Source of the DNA: Paracoccaceae bacterium | GTDB lineage: Bacteria; Pseudomonadota; Alphaproteobacteria; Rhodobacterales; Rhodobacteraceae | Reading direction: 5' to 3' | Assembly (NCBI GenBank): GCA_023260935.1 | Contig: JALQTL010000012.1 | Coordinates: 1-11,362 of the forward strand | DNA: 11,362 nt | In this document: positions 1 through 4,579 of the stretch, one piece after another | How positions within the stretch are numbered: the first letter of the stretch is position 1 | Layout: the number at the start of each line of letters is the position of its first letter | The notes under the pieces: generated by a model | The model's database searches: none | What the model saw: the letters and a program-made list of their open reading frames with translations, nothing else | What the model was told of the DNA's origin: nothing | Made by a program: the position numbers and the translations under genes

Positions 1-794
1 CGCATGATGTGGAACGTCAGGCGCCCAACGTGTTCCGCATGCGCCTGCTGGGGGCCGAGGTGGTGCCGGTGACCAGCGGTCGCGGCACGCTGAAGGATGC
101 GATGAACGACGCGCTGCGCGATTGGGTTACGAATGTGCGGGACACCTTCTATTGCATCGGTACGGTGGCGGGCCCGCATCCTTATCCGGCCATGGTGCGC
201 GATTTCCAAAGTGTCATCGGCAAGGAAGTGCGCTGGCAACTGGCCGAACAGGAAGGCGAAGGCCGCCTGCCCGATACGATCATCGCGGCTATTGGCGGCG
301 GCTCGAATGCGATGGGCCTGTTCTATCCGTTCCTTGACGATCCGTCGGTGCGCATCATCGGGGTCGAGGCGGGTGGCAAGGGCGTGGATGACCGGATGCA
401 GCATTGCGCCAGCCTGACCGGCGGACGCCCCGGCGTGCTGCACGGCAACCGGACCTATCTGCTTCAGGATGCCGATGGGCAGATTCTGGAAGGATTCTCG
501 ATCAGCGCCGGGCTTGATTACCCTGGGATCGGGCCGGAACATGCATGGCTGCATGATACCGGGCGGGCGCAATATGTCTCGATCACCGATACCGAGGCGC
601 TGGAGGCGTTCCAGCTTTCGTGCAGGCTGGAAGGCATCATCCCCGCGCTCGAACCCAGTCACGCGCTGGCCCATGTGATGAAGATCGCGCCGAAGCTGCC
701 GGCGGACCATATCATCGTGATGAACATGTGTGGGCGCGGCGACAAGGACATCTTCACCGTGGCCAAGCACCTTGGCTTTGACATGAAGCTGTAA
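1..794 (+). CDS. trpB: Tryptophan synthase beta chain, C-terminal part (5' end outside window)
   Basis: TrpB condenses indole, passed from the alpha subunit, with L-serine on pyridoxal phosphate (PLP) to give L-tryptophan; it acts in the cytoplasm as an alpha2-beta2 complex. The reading frame is open to the left edge; complete codons start at base 3 and read HDVERQAPNVFRMRLLGAEV, a characteristic TrpB stretch, so the GTG at 9 is an internal valine codon and not a start. The phosphate-binding loop GGGSNAMG (about bases 294-317), the EGIIPALEPSHAL stretch with the conserved Glu, and GRGDKDIFTV near the C-terminus are all present. The PLP-binding lysine lies upstream, outside the window. Where the Salmonella enzyme has Ser377 next to the GRGDKD motif, this protein has Cys (codon 729-731). 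About 263 of the usual ~400 residues are visible. A terminator follows, so trpB ends its transcript. Confidence 0.97.
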   Translation, partial: HDVERQAPNVFRMRLLGAEVVPVTSGRGTLKDAMNDALRDWVTNVRDTFYCIGTVAGPHPYPAMVRDFQSVIGKEVRWQLAEQEGEGRLPDTIIAAIGGGSNAMGLFYPFLDDPSVRIIGVEAGGKGVDDRMQHCASLTGGRPGVLHGNRTYLLQDADGQILEGFSISAGLDYPGIGPEHAWLHDTGRAQYVSITDTEALEAFQLSCRLEGIIPALEPSHALAHVMKIAPKLPADHIIVMNMCGRGDKDIFTVAKHLGFDMKL

Positions 795-823
795 CGGCCC
801 GCCCCAGAGCGAAAGCTGGTTGC

Positions 824-857
824 AAGACCCCGTGCCCCCGCGGCGCGGGGTTTTCTT
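824..857 (+). terminator. Intrinsic terminator after trpB
   Basis: CCCCGC (836-841) pairs with GCGGGG (845-850) across a 3-base loop, followed directly by TTTTCTTGTT. An alternative longer pairing uses 824-832 with 846-854. The hairpin plus T-rich tail lies 30-60 bases after the trpB stop codon. Confidence 0.8.
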
Positions 858-1088
858 GTTCCGGGTGCGCCCCGCCGCGTGTGGCTGAAGTCGCCTAGAC
901 CAAAAGTTTATGGCCGCAAACCGGCGATCTAAAGCCCCTGATCTAAACCGCTGACCCATATCCCTGCCGGCTGTCTGGCGTCAGTGATGTTCCTGTGGCC
1001 GGTGGTGGTAACGCCCCGGGCAGGACGACCGCGAAAGCGGGCATGACCAAGAACCCAACAGTTCCAACAGTACAGAAAGGTATGTTCC
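858..1088 (+). promoter_or_regulatory. Upstream region of the PepSY cassette, with two GATCTAAA direct repeats and an RBS
   Basis: No gene is visible between the trpB terminator and base 1089. The octamer GATCTAAA occurs twice on the same strand, at 926-933 and 940-947, 14 bases apart start to start. This spacing could be a regulator site or overlapping -10-like elements (TCTAAA), but no -35 element with good spacing was found. A ribosome binding site AGAAAGG (1074-1080) precedes the ATG at 1089 by 8 bases and supports that start. The promoter itself is not identified. Confidence 0.35.
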
Positions 1089-1598
1089 ATGAAGCGCAAG
1101 ATTGCACTCCTCGCCCTCGGGCTTGTCTTTGGTGGCCACACGGCCTTTGCCGTCACCACAGAAGCCGTGATCGCCGACTTGCAGGCCGAAGGCTATTCGC
1201 GGGTCGAGGTGAAGGTGGGCCTGACCCAGATGAAGGTCGAAGCGATCCGCGGGACCGAAAAGCTGGAGATGGTGGTCCTCAGCGAAACCGGGCAGGTGCT
1301 GAAATCCGAAGCCGGTCAGGTGCGCCCGGGCGAAAACACCACCCCCGGCGTCAGCGTGCGGGAACGCAACAGAGATTTTGTCCGCGTCGCACAGCGTACC
1401 CGCGCCAGCGACGATGACAGCGTCGACGATGACAGCGTCGACGATGATAGCCGCAACCGTGAGCGCGAGCGGAACCGTGAGCGCGACCACGGCGATGACC
1501 ACGGCGGCGATGATCACGGCGGCGATGGCCACGGCGGCGATGACCACGGCGGTGATGACCATGGCGGTGATCGGGGCGGCGACGGCAGCGACGACTAA
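1089..1598 (+). CDS. Secreted PepSY-like protein with Asp/Ser, Arg/Glu and His/Gly/Asp tandem-repeat tail
   Basis: A 169-residue protein with a Sec-type signal peptide (MKRKIALLALGLVFGGHTAFA, probable cleavage after residue 21). Residues about 25-75 (VIADLQAEGYSRVEVKVGL through the LETG/VLKSE-like region) resemble a PepSY-type module: a helix, then strands ending in a turn of the TGQVLKSE kind. From residue 108 the protein is low-complexity: DDDSV repeats (108-121), two RNRERE/RNRERD units (122-133), then HGGDD-type repeats to near the C-terminus. It should be periplasmic or extracellular. The His/Asp-rich tail could bind divalent metal ions, but that is inference; it lacks the GGxGxDxxx pattern of RTX calcium repeats. 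The start is supported by AGAAAGG 8 bases upstream. It is the first gene of a cassette with a second PepSY-like protein and a membrane LuxR-type protein. The exact function is unknown. Confidence 0.85.
   Translation: MKRKIALLALGLVFGGHTAFAVTTEAVIADLQAEGYSRVEVKVGLTQMKVEAIRGTEKLEMVVLSETGQVLKSEAGQVRPGENTTPGVSVRERNRDFVRVAQRTRASDDDSVDDDSVDDDSRNRERERNRERDHGDDHGGDDHGGDGHGGDDHGGDDHGGDRGGDGSDD
1410..1451 (+). repeat. 15-bp coding tandem repeat, 2.8 copies (DDDSV)
   Basis: The unit GACGATGACAGCGTC occurs at 1410-1424 and 1425-1439, with a partial third copy at 1440-1451 (one change, GAT AGC for GAC AGC). It is in frame, so gain or loss of a unit would change protein length without a frameshift. Confidence 0.9.
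1452..1487 (+). repeat. 18-bp coding tandem repeat, 2 copies (RNRERE/D)
   Basis: CGCAACCGTGAGCGCGAG (1452-1469) is followed by a copy at 1470-1487 differing at two positions (C to G at base 3, G to C at base 18). It encodes an alternating Arg/Glu segment, strongly charged and probably helical, between the two acidic repeat arrays. Confidence 0.85.
1488..1574 (+). repeat. 15-bp coding tandem repeat, about 5.8 copies (HGGDD)
   Basis: A first 12-base unit at 1488-1499 (HGDD) is followed by five 15-base units starting at 1500, 1515, 1530, 1545 and 1560, encoding HGGDD, HGGDG, HGGDD, HGGDD and HGGDR. Units differ mostly at third codon positions (GAC/GAT, GGC/GGT, CAC/CAT). This suggests the amino-acid pattern is kept under selection after duplication. 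Confidence 0.9.
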
Positions 1599-1608
1599 GA
1601 AGACAGCC

Positions 1609-1635
1609 AACCGCCCCGCACTTGCCGGGGCGGTT
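1609..1635 (+). terminator. Strong hairpin after the first PepSY gene, without a T-tract
   Basis: AACCGCCCCG (1609-1618) pairs perfectly with CGGGGCGGTT (1626-1635) around a 7-base loop, starting 11 bases after the stop codon at 1598. The sequence after it (GCGCGATGCC) has no T-run, so it may be a partial terminator or an mRNA 3'-end stabiliser that lowers expression of the two downstream genes relative to the first. Confidence 0.5.
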
Positions 1636-1672
1636 GCGCGATGCCAGACTGAAACCTGCGCGGGGGCCGGAT

Positions 1673-1684
1673 AGGACCGGTCCT
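1673..1684. promoter_or_regulatory. 12-bp perfect palindrome before the Tat-type PepSY gene
   Basis: AGGACCGGTCCT lies just upstream of the ribosome binding site GAAGGG (1685-1690) and the ATG at 1698. It cannot form a normal hairpin because it has no loop, so if functional it would be a DNA-binding site. There is no direct support for a regulator. Confidence 0.2.
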
Positions 1685-1697
1685 GAAGGGATACGGA

Positions 1698-2153
1698 ATG
1701 AACAGGCGTGATTTTCTGGCCGGGCTGGGGGCAGGGGGGCTGATGGCCCTTCCTGCCTTTGCGCAGGGTTTCGCCGATAGCGTGGTGCGCCAGCTTCGCC
1801 GTCAGGGCTTTGCCACGATCACCACCGAACGCACGCTTCTGGGAAGGGTCCGTATCCTGGCTGTCGGCAATGGCGGTCGGCGCGAGATCATTCTGAATCC
1901 CCGGTCGGGTGAAATCCTGCGCGATCTGTGGGAACTTGATGCCAGCGGCGGTGGCCTTACGGGCACCCCCGGCAGCAGCGGCGGCGGCACCATCGTTTCC
2001 GACGACCTTGATGAGGAAAACAAGCGCGGGCGGGGCAGGGGGCGTGGCGGCGGTGATGATGACCGCAGCGACGATTCAGGCGGTGACACCTCGGGCGGCG
2101 ACAGTGAAAGTGATGGTGGCAGCAGTGGTGAAGGCGATGGCGAAAGTGACTGA
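1698..2153 (+). CDS. PepSY-like exported protein with twin-arginine-type signal and acidic Gly/Ser/Asp tail
   Basis: A 151-residue protein. The N-terminus MNRRDFLAGLGAGG followed by a short hydrophobic stretch and ALPAFA resembles a twin-arginine (Tat) signal with cleavage near residue 22. Residues about 25-78 (FADSVVRQLRRQGFATITTE, then GRVRILAVGNGGRREIILNP and RSGEILRDLWE) form a PepSY-like module. The GRVRI/REIILNPRSGEILRD pattern is one I associate with small exported proteins of Rhodobacteraceae. The tail from about residue 82 is disordered: a Gly/Ser linker, an RGRGRGRGGG patch, then Asp/Ser/Gly repeats. The ATG at 1698 is supported by GAAGGG 7 bases upstream. The architecture (signal, PepSY-like, acidic tail) matches the preceding gene, although the export route appears different, so the two may be old paralogs. 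The following gene begins 12 bases after its stop, in the same reading frame. Function unknown. Confidence 0.82.
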   Translation: MNRRDFLAGLGAGGLMALPAFAQGFADSVVRQLRRQGFATITTERTLLGRVRILAVGNGGRREIILNPRSGEILRDLWELDASGGGLTGTPGSSGGGTIVSDDLDEENKRGRGRGRGGGDDDRSDDSGGDTSGGDSESDGGSSGEGDGESD

Positions 2154-2165
2154 TATTGCCTTTGG

Positions 2166-2696
2166 GTGGCCGGCGTGACCGGACGCATCGCCCTTCTCGC
2201 GATCTTTGCCGTTCAGGCCCTGTGCGCCTTTTTCTTTGTGTCTGATATCCTTTCCTCTGTCTTTGGCCTGCGCTCTACCCCGGTATCATGGGAGGTGCGC
2301 GAGCTTTTGGAGATCGGGGCCGCGCTGGGGTTGATCCTAGGTCTCGTGCTGGGTGGGCTTGCGTTGCGCGAAAGCTTTCGCCAGCGCCGTCTGGCCGAGG
2401 AACGGCTGCGGCGCGCCTCGGGTGCCTTCATGGACCTGCTGGAGGAACGCTTTGCCGGATGGGCGCTGACCCCGGCCGAACGCGATGTGGCGCTGTTTGC
2501 GATCAAGGGGCTGACCACGGCTGAAATCGCCCAGTTGCGCAGCACCAGCGAAGGCACGGTCAAGGCGCAGACCAATGCCATCTATCGCAAGGCGGGTGTG
2601 ACGGGGCGGCCACAGCTTTTGTCGCTGTTCATCGAGGATCTGATGGACGAGGCCACGGCCGGCCAGAACCCGCCCTTGCCGCAGGATGCGGCCTAG
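2166..2696 (+). CDS. Membrane-anchored LuxR-type helix-turn-helix transcriptional regulator
   Basis: A 176-residue protein with two predicted membrane helices (about residues 8-29 and 47-67) joined by a short polar loop, a charged helical linker (68-96, RESFRQRRLAEERLRR) and a C-terminal LuxR/GerE-type DNA-binding domain (about 101-160; LTPAERDVALFAIKG, TTAEIAQLRSTSEGTVKAQTNAIYRKAGV). There is no receiver or autoinducer-binding domain, so it would bind DNA while held at the membrane. It follows two exported PepSY-like genes and may report on envelope state or control the cassette; that role is inference from gene order. The start is uncertain: GTG at 2166 has no clear ribosome binding site, and GTG at 2175 has GGGTGG five bases upstream. 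Translation may depend on re-initiation after the stop at 2151-2153. The stop codon overlaps that of the convergent hemoglobin gene. Confidence 0.82.
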   Translation: MAGVTGRIALLAIFAVQALCAFFFVSDILSSVFGLRSTPVSWEVRELLEIGAALGLILGLVLGGLALRESFRQRRLAEERLRRASGAFMDLLEERFAGWALTPAERDVALFAIKGLTTAEIAQLRSTSEGTVKAQTNAIYRKAGVTGRPQLLSLFIEDLMDEATAGQNPPLPQDAA

Positions 2697-3091
2697 CCAA
2701 GGCGCGGCGGGCCGCCGGTGCCATCGCGGTCTGCGATGCCCATTCGCAGGCCCCGCCCGATCCGGTGGGCAAGGGCCGACCATGCCTTTGCCGTTTCATC
2801 GGGCAGGGTGCGGTGCAGCACACTGTCGAACAGGCCCAGCCATATGTCGAACATCGGTGCGCGCACATCGCCTGCGGCCATGTGGACCATCATCGGATTG
2901 CCGTCATAGGCGCGCTCGAACAGGATGGCGTTGCGCCAGAAGCGGGCGATCTTTTCCTCATGCGCCGGCCAGTCCGCCACATGGCGGGCAAAGATCGGCC
3001 CAAGCCCGGGGTGATGGCGCACACAGGCATAGAATTCGGCCACGGTGGCATCGATCTGTTCGGCGGTTATGTCAAAACGCGGGGGGATCAT
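2693..3091 (-). CDS. Group III truncated hemoglobin
   Basis: A heme protein of about 132 residues of the trHb3 class, which binds oxygen and NO in the cytoplasm and is usually linked to microaerobic or nitrosative-stress physiology. Aligned by eye to Campylobacter jejuni Ctb, key residues are kept: Tyr21 (B10) in EFYACVR, the HPGLGPIF segment, distal His44 (E7) in WPAHEEKIARFW, proximal His70 (F8) in GNPMMVHM, and Trp84 in FDIWLGLF. The frame stays open upstream to a GTG at 3145, but the ATG at 3089-3091 (MIPPRFDIT) matches the usual N-terminus of the family and is preferred, although its ribosome binding site is weak. It converges on the LuxR-type gene: both stops are TAG and overlap in the palindrome CTAG (2693-2696), with no terminator between them. 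Confidence 0.88.
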   Translation of the reverse strand: MIPPRFDITAEQIDATVAEFYACVRHHPGLGPIFARHVADWPAHEEKIARFWRNAILFERAYDGNPMMVHMAAGDVRAPMFDIWLGLFDSVLHRTLPDETAKAWSALAHRIGRGLRMGIADRDGTGGPPRLG

Positions 3092-3192
3092 TGGTCCAGC
3101 GTTGCGCCCGGGCCTTGGAAAGGGCAACGGCACAGGGTGTCGCACTGCGTGTTCCGGAAACAGTCTTGTGACGGTTGCGCAATGGCGATTAA

Positions 3193-3204
3193 GGCAAATT
3201 TGCC
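3193..3204. promoter_or_regulatory. Palindrome GGCAAATTTGCC in the hemoglobin/CTERM divergent region
   Basis: A perfect 12-bp palindrome between the divergently transcribed trHb3 gene and the VPLPA-CTERM gene, flanked by a further imperfect ATGGC (3182-3186)/GCCAT (3202-3206) match. It could be an operator serving either gene. No FNR/Dnr-type TTGAT-N4-ATCAA site was found in this 190-bp region, and no sigma-70 promoter with convincing spacing. Confidence 0.25.
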
Positions 3205-3229
3205 ATAAGTTTGTGGCCGGGTGGATGGG

Positions 3230-3249
3230 CGTGCATCAAGAGATGCGCG
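3230..3249 (+). other. Hairpin in the probable 5' UTR of the CTERM gene
   Basis: CGTGCATC (3230-3237) pairs with GATGCGCG (3242-3249), including one G-T pair, around an AAGA loop. It ends 32 bases before the ATG at 3282. It could stabilise the mRNA or be fortuitous. Confidence 0.3.
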
Positions 3250-3281
3250 CATTCTTTAGTTCGACATGAAAAGGAATAGCA

Positions 3282-3872
3282 ATGAAACACCTTCTTGCCG
3301 CTTCCGCCCTTGCGGTGACCATGGCCCTTGGCGGAGCAGTTCAGGCCGCGGTGATCCACAATGATGGCGCAACCGATTTCAACGGTACCTATCGCGGCGT
3401 CGGGTCGTTCGACGTGAACTTCGCGGGTGCTGCCGGACCCAGCGCCATTTCCTTTGACATCTTCGGCGCAAGGTCTGTCGATGGTCAGGGCAACGGTTAT
3501 GACGACCTGTTCGAGGTCATGCTGAACGGCACCACGGTCTTTGCCGGCCTGTTCAACATGAGCGGGGGCGGCACCAATGCCGTCACGACCAACCTTTATG
3601 GCTGGACATGGTCCACCTTGACGAACCCCGGGGGCTCGTTCCAGGGCGGCCTGACTTCAGTTGGTGGTGTGTTGGACCTGCTGGCTGGCGCCAATACGCT
3701 GACCTTTTCGTTCACCTCTCCCGGCCCGTTGAACGGCGGCAATCAGGGCGTGGGCGATGAAAGCTGGGCGATCAACAACCTTGACGTCTCGCCCGTGCCG
3801 GTGCCGGCGGGGCTGCCACTGCTGGCGGGGGGGCTTGGTCTGCTGGCCTTCCTGCGCCGCAAGACGGCCTGA
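3282..3872 (+). CDS. VPLPA-CTERM sorting domain-containing exported protein
   Basis: A 196-residue protein with a Sec signal peptide (MKHLLAASALAVTMALGGAVQA, cleavage about residue 22) and a C-terminal exosortase-type sorting tail at residues 172-196: VPVPAGLPLLAGGLGLLAFLRRKTA, that is the VPxPA motif, a hydrophobic helix and a basic end. This VPLPA form of PEP-CTERM is typical of Rhodobacterales. A dedicated exosortase (not in this window) would recognise the tail and release the protein to the outside or the outer surface. The middle (about 24-170) is rich in Gly, Asn, Thr and beta-strand patterns (NGTYRGVGSFDVNFAG, SFDIFGARSVDGQGNGYDD), consistent with a surface beta-sandwich, but I do not recognise a named domain. 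AAAAGGA precedes the ATG by 7 bases. A strong terminator follows, so it appears monocistronic. Confidence 0.88.
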   Translation: MKHLLAASALAVTMALGGAVQAAVIHNDGATDFNGTYRGVGSFDVNFAGAAGPSAISFDIFGARSVDGQGNGYDDLFEVMLNGTTVFAGLFNMSGGGTNAVTTNLYGWTWSTLTNPGGSFQGGLTSVGGVLDLLAGANTLTFSFTSPGPLNGGNQGVGDESWAINNLDVSPVPVPAGLPLLAGGLGLLAFLRRKTA

Positions 3873-3921
3873 GCGTCAGGGGTTCCCGCAACAGGGAATC
3901 CGAACCGATGAAGAACGGATA

Positions 3922-3955
3922 AAAACGGCCGCCCGGTGCATCGGGCGGCCGTTTT
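3922..3955. terminator. Bidirectional intrinsic terminator between CTERM gene and DUF2237 gene
   Basis: A perfect 14-bp stem (3922-3935 with 3942-3955) encloses a 6-base loop, GTGCAT. The stem ends in AAAA on the left and TTTT on the right, so it can act on both strands. It ends at the stop codon of the minus-strand DUF2237 gene (TGA at 3955-3957) and lies 50 bases after the CTERM stop. Confidence 0.92.
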
Positions 3956-4344
3956 CAGGGCACATCCCTGTCGGGCGTGTCGATGCCATAGGAAAGAAGC
4001 ACCTCCAGCGGGACAACGTCCAGCGTGCGGGAATGGGTGGCGTCAAGGTTCACCTGCGGGGCCGCCCCTTCGTCATGCGCCTGAAGGAAACGTGCTGCAC
4101 AAAGGCACCAGCGATCCCCCGGTTTCAGGCCGGCAAAGCCGTATTCCGGCCGCGGGGTGGAAAGGTCATTGCCCAGATATTTCGACAGCGCCAGAAATTC
4201 CGCCGTCATCACCGCGCAAACGGTATGCAGGCCGCGGTCCATCGGCCCGGTATCGCAGCAGCCATTGCGAAAAAAGCCGGTCATCGGCTGTGTGGAACAG
4301 GGCGCCAGCGGGCCACCCAGAACATTGATGGACGGTTCTTTCAT
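3955..4344 (-). CDS. DUF2237 family protein
   Basis: A 129-residue cytoplasmic protein of the DUF2237 family, which is widespread and has no established function. The family core is complete: NVLGGPLAPCSTQPMTGFFR, NGCCDTGPMDRGLHTVCAVMT, LSKYLGNDLSTPRPEYGF, LKPGDRWCLCAARF and a C-terminal LDATHSRTLDVVPLE. Conserved Cys16, Cys29, Cys30, Cys43, Cys80 and Cys82 together with His40 and His104 suggest a metal site or redox chemistry, but that is inference. The frame is open further upstream (to 4440), but ATG 4342-4344 is chosen because AGGGGAG lies 6 bases before it and the homologous region begins there. The gene is divergent from ileS and ends on the bidirectional terminator. Confidence 0.88.
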   Translation of the reverse strand: MKEPSINVLGGPLAPCSTQPMTGFFRNGCCDTGPMDRGLHTVCAVMTAEFLALSKYLGNDLSTPRPEYGFAGLKPGDRWCLCAARFLQAHDEGAAPQVNLDATHSRTLDVVPLEVLLSYGIDTPDRDVP

Positions 4345-4350
4345 ATCGGT

Positions 4351-4357
4351 CTCCCCT
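4351..4357 (-). promoter_or_regulatory. Ribosome binding site of the DUF2237 gene
   Basis: On the minus strand AGGGGAG is followed by 6 bases and ATG (4344). It decides the start against the longer open frame. Confidence 0.8.
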
Positions 4358-4359
4358 GA

Positions 4360-4376
4360 CGGACAAGATATGTCCG
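4360..4376. promoter_or_regulatory. Inverted repeat CGGACA-N5-TGTCCG upstream of DUF2237
   Basis: A perfect 6-bp inverted repeat with a 5-base spacer (AGATA), immediately upstream of the DUF2237 ribosome binding site on the minus strand and about 40 bases before the ileS promoter. It may be an operator or an mRNA hairpin. The regulator is not known. Confidence 0.35.
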
Positions 4377-4416
4377 GGCGGCGGGGCTTTCCACTGCCAA
4401 ACCACCTTTGCCGCAG

Positions 4417-4445
4417 TTTACACCCCCGGCGCTGCGCCATATAAG
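4417..4445 (+). promoter_or_regulatory. Putative sigma-70-type promoter of the ileS unit
   Basis: TTTACA (4417-4422), a 17-base spacer and TATAAG (4440-4445) fit a vegetative promoter well for this GC-rich DNA. Transcription would be expected to start around 4451-4454, and A4453 is the first base of the ATG of the leader open reading frame. The leader mRNA may thus be leaderless or nearly so. Confidence 0.6.
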
Positions 4446-4452
4446 GCGGCTC

Positions 4453-4500
4453 ATGTGGATGTTTCCGATCATAGCGCGAATTAGCCGCCCGGCGTTCTGA
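4453..4500 (+). CDS. Putative isoleucine-codon leader peptide of ileS
   Basis: A 15-codon frame, ATG to TGA, reading MWMFPIIARISRPAF. It contains Ile codons ATC and ATA in tandem (4468-4473) and ATT (4480-4482), so all three synonymous Ile codons occur within 15 residues; ATA is very unusual in DNA of this composition. It begins 8 bases after the putative -10 element and ends inside the left arm of a hairpin, 92 bases before ileS. The layout is that of an attenuator leader peptide: ribosome stalling at Ile codons when charged tRNA-Ile is scarce would change folding of the RNA upstream of the isoleucyl-tRNA synthetase gene. If transcription instead starts further upstream, AAGG (4443-4446) six bases before the ATG could serve as ribosome binding site. 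Too short for proof from one sequence. Confidence 0.6.
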   Translation: MWMFPIIARISRPAF

Positions 4501-4523
4501 CCCTTTGCGTCAGAGCCGCCGGG
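4488..4523 (+). promoter_or_regulatory. Hairpin overlapping the leader stop codon (candidate attenuator structure)
   Basis: The left arm 4488-4501 pairs with the right arm 4509-4523 in 14 base pairs (one G-T pair, one single-base bulge) around the 7-base loop 4502-4508. The leader TGA (4498-4500) is in the left arm, so a ribosome terminating there would block the stem, while a ribosome held at the Ile codons would leave most of it free. No T-tract follows (AATGCGTTTGCC), which argues that this is an anti-structure or a Rho/translation-type control element rather than an intrinsic terminator. Confidence 0.5.
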
Positions 4524-4539
4524 AATGCGTTTGCCCTGC

Positions 4540-4559
4540 CGCAGGCCATGGGGTCTGCG
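4540..4559 (+). promoter_or_regulatory. Second hairpin in the ileS leader
   Basis: CGCAGGCC (4540-4547) pairs with GGTCTGCG (4552-4559), with one G-T pair, around a 4-base loop. It is not followed by T residues. It lies between the leader-stop hairpin and the ileS ribosome binding site and may be the competing partner in an attenuation switch, or a coincidental structure in GC-rich RNA. Confidence 0.3.
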
Positions 4560-4579
4560 TGTGTCCACCGACCCTTTCC

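Noticed and set aside
1410..1574. CRISPR-like repeat array
   Set aside because: The repeats are 15-18 bp, directly adjacent without spacers and in frame within a coding sequence.
981..1610. 209-codon minus-strand frame with a hydrophobic Val/Ile/Ala repeat that looks like a membrane protein
   Set aside because: The hydrophobic repeats are the complement of the Asp/Gly/His tandem repeats of the plus-strand gene, which has a signal peptide, an RBS and a conserved module.
3092..3145. 18-residue N-terminal extension of the truncated hemoglobin from a GTG start
   Set aside because: The Pro/Arg-rich extension is not typical of the family, and the ATG at 3091 matches the family N-terminus.
3092..3281. 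FNR/Dnr-type or NsrR site controlling the hemoglobin
   Set aside because: No TTGAT-N4-ATCAA-like sequence was found; only one half-like ATCAA is present.
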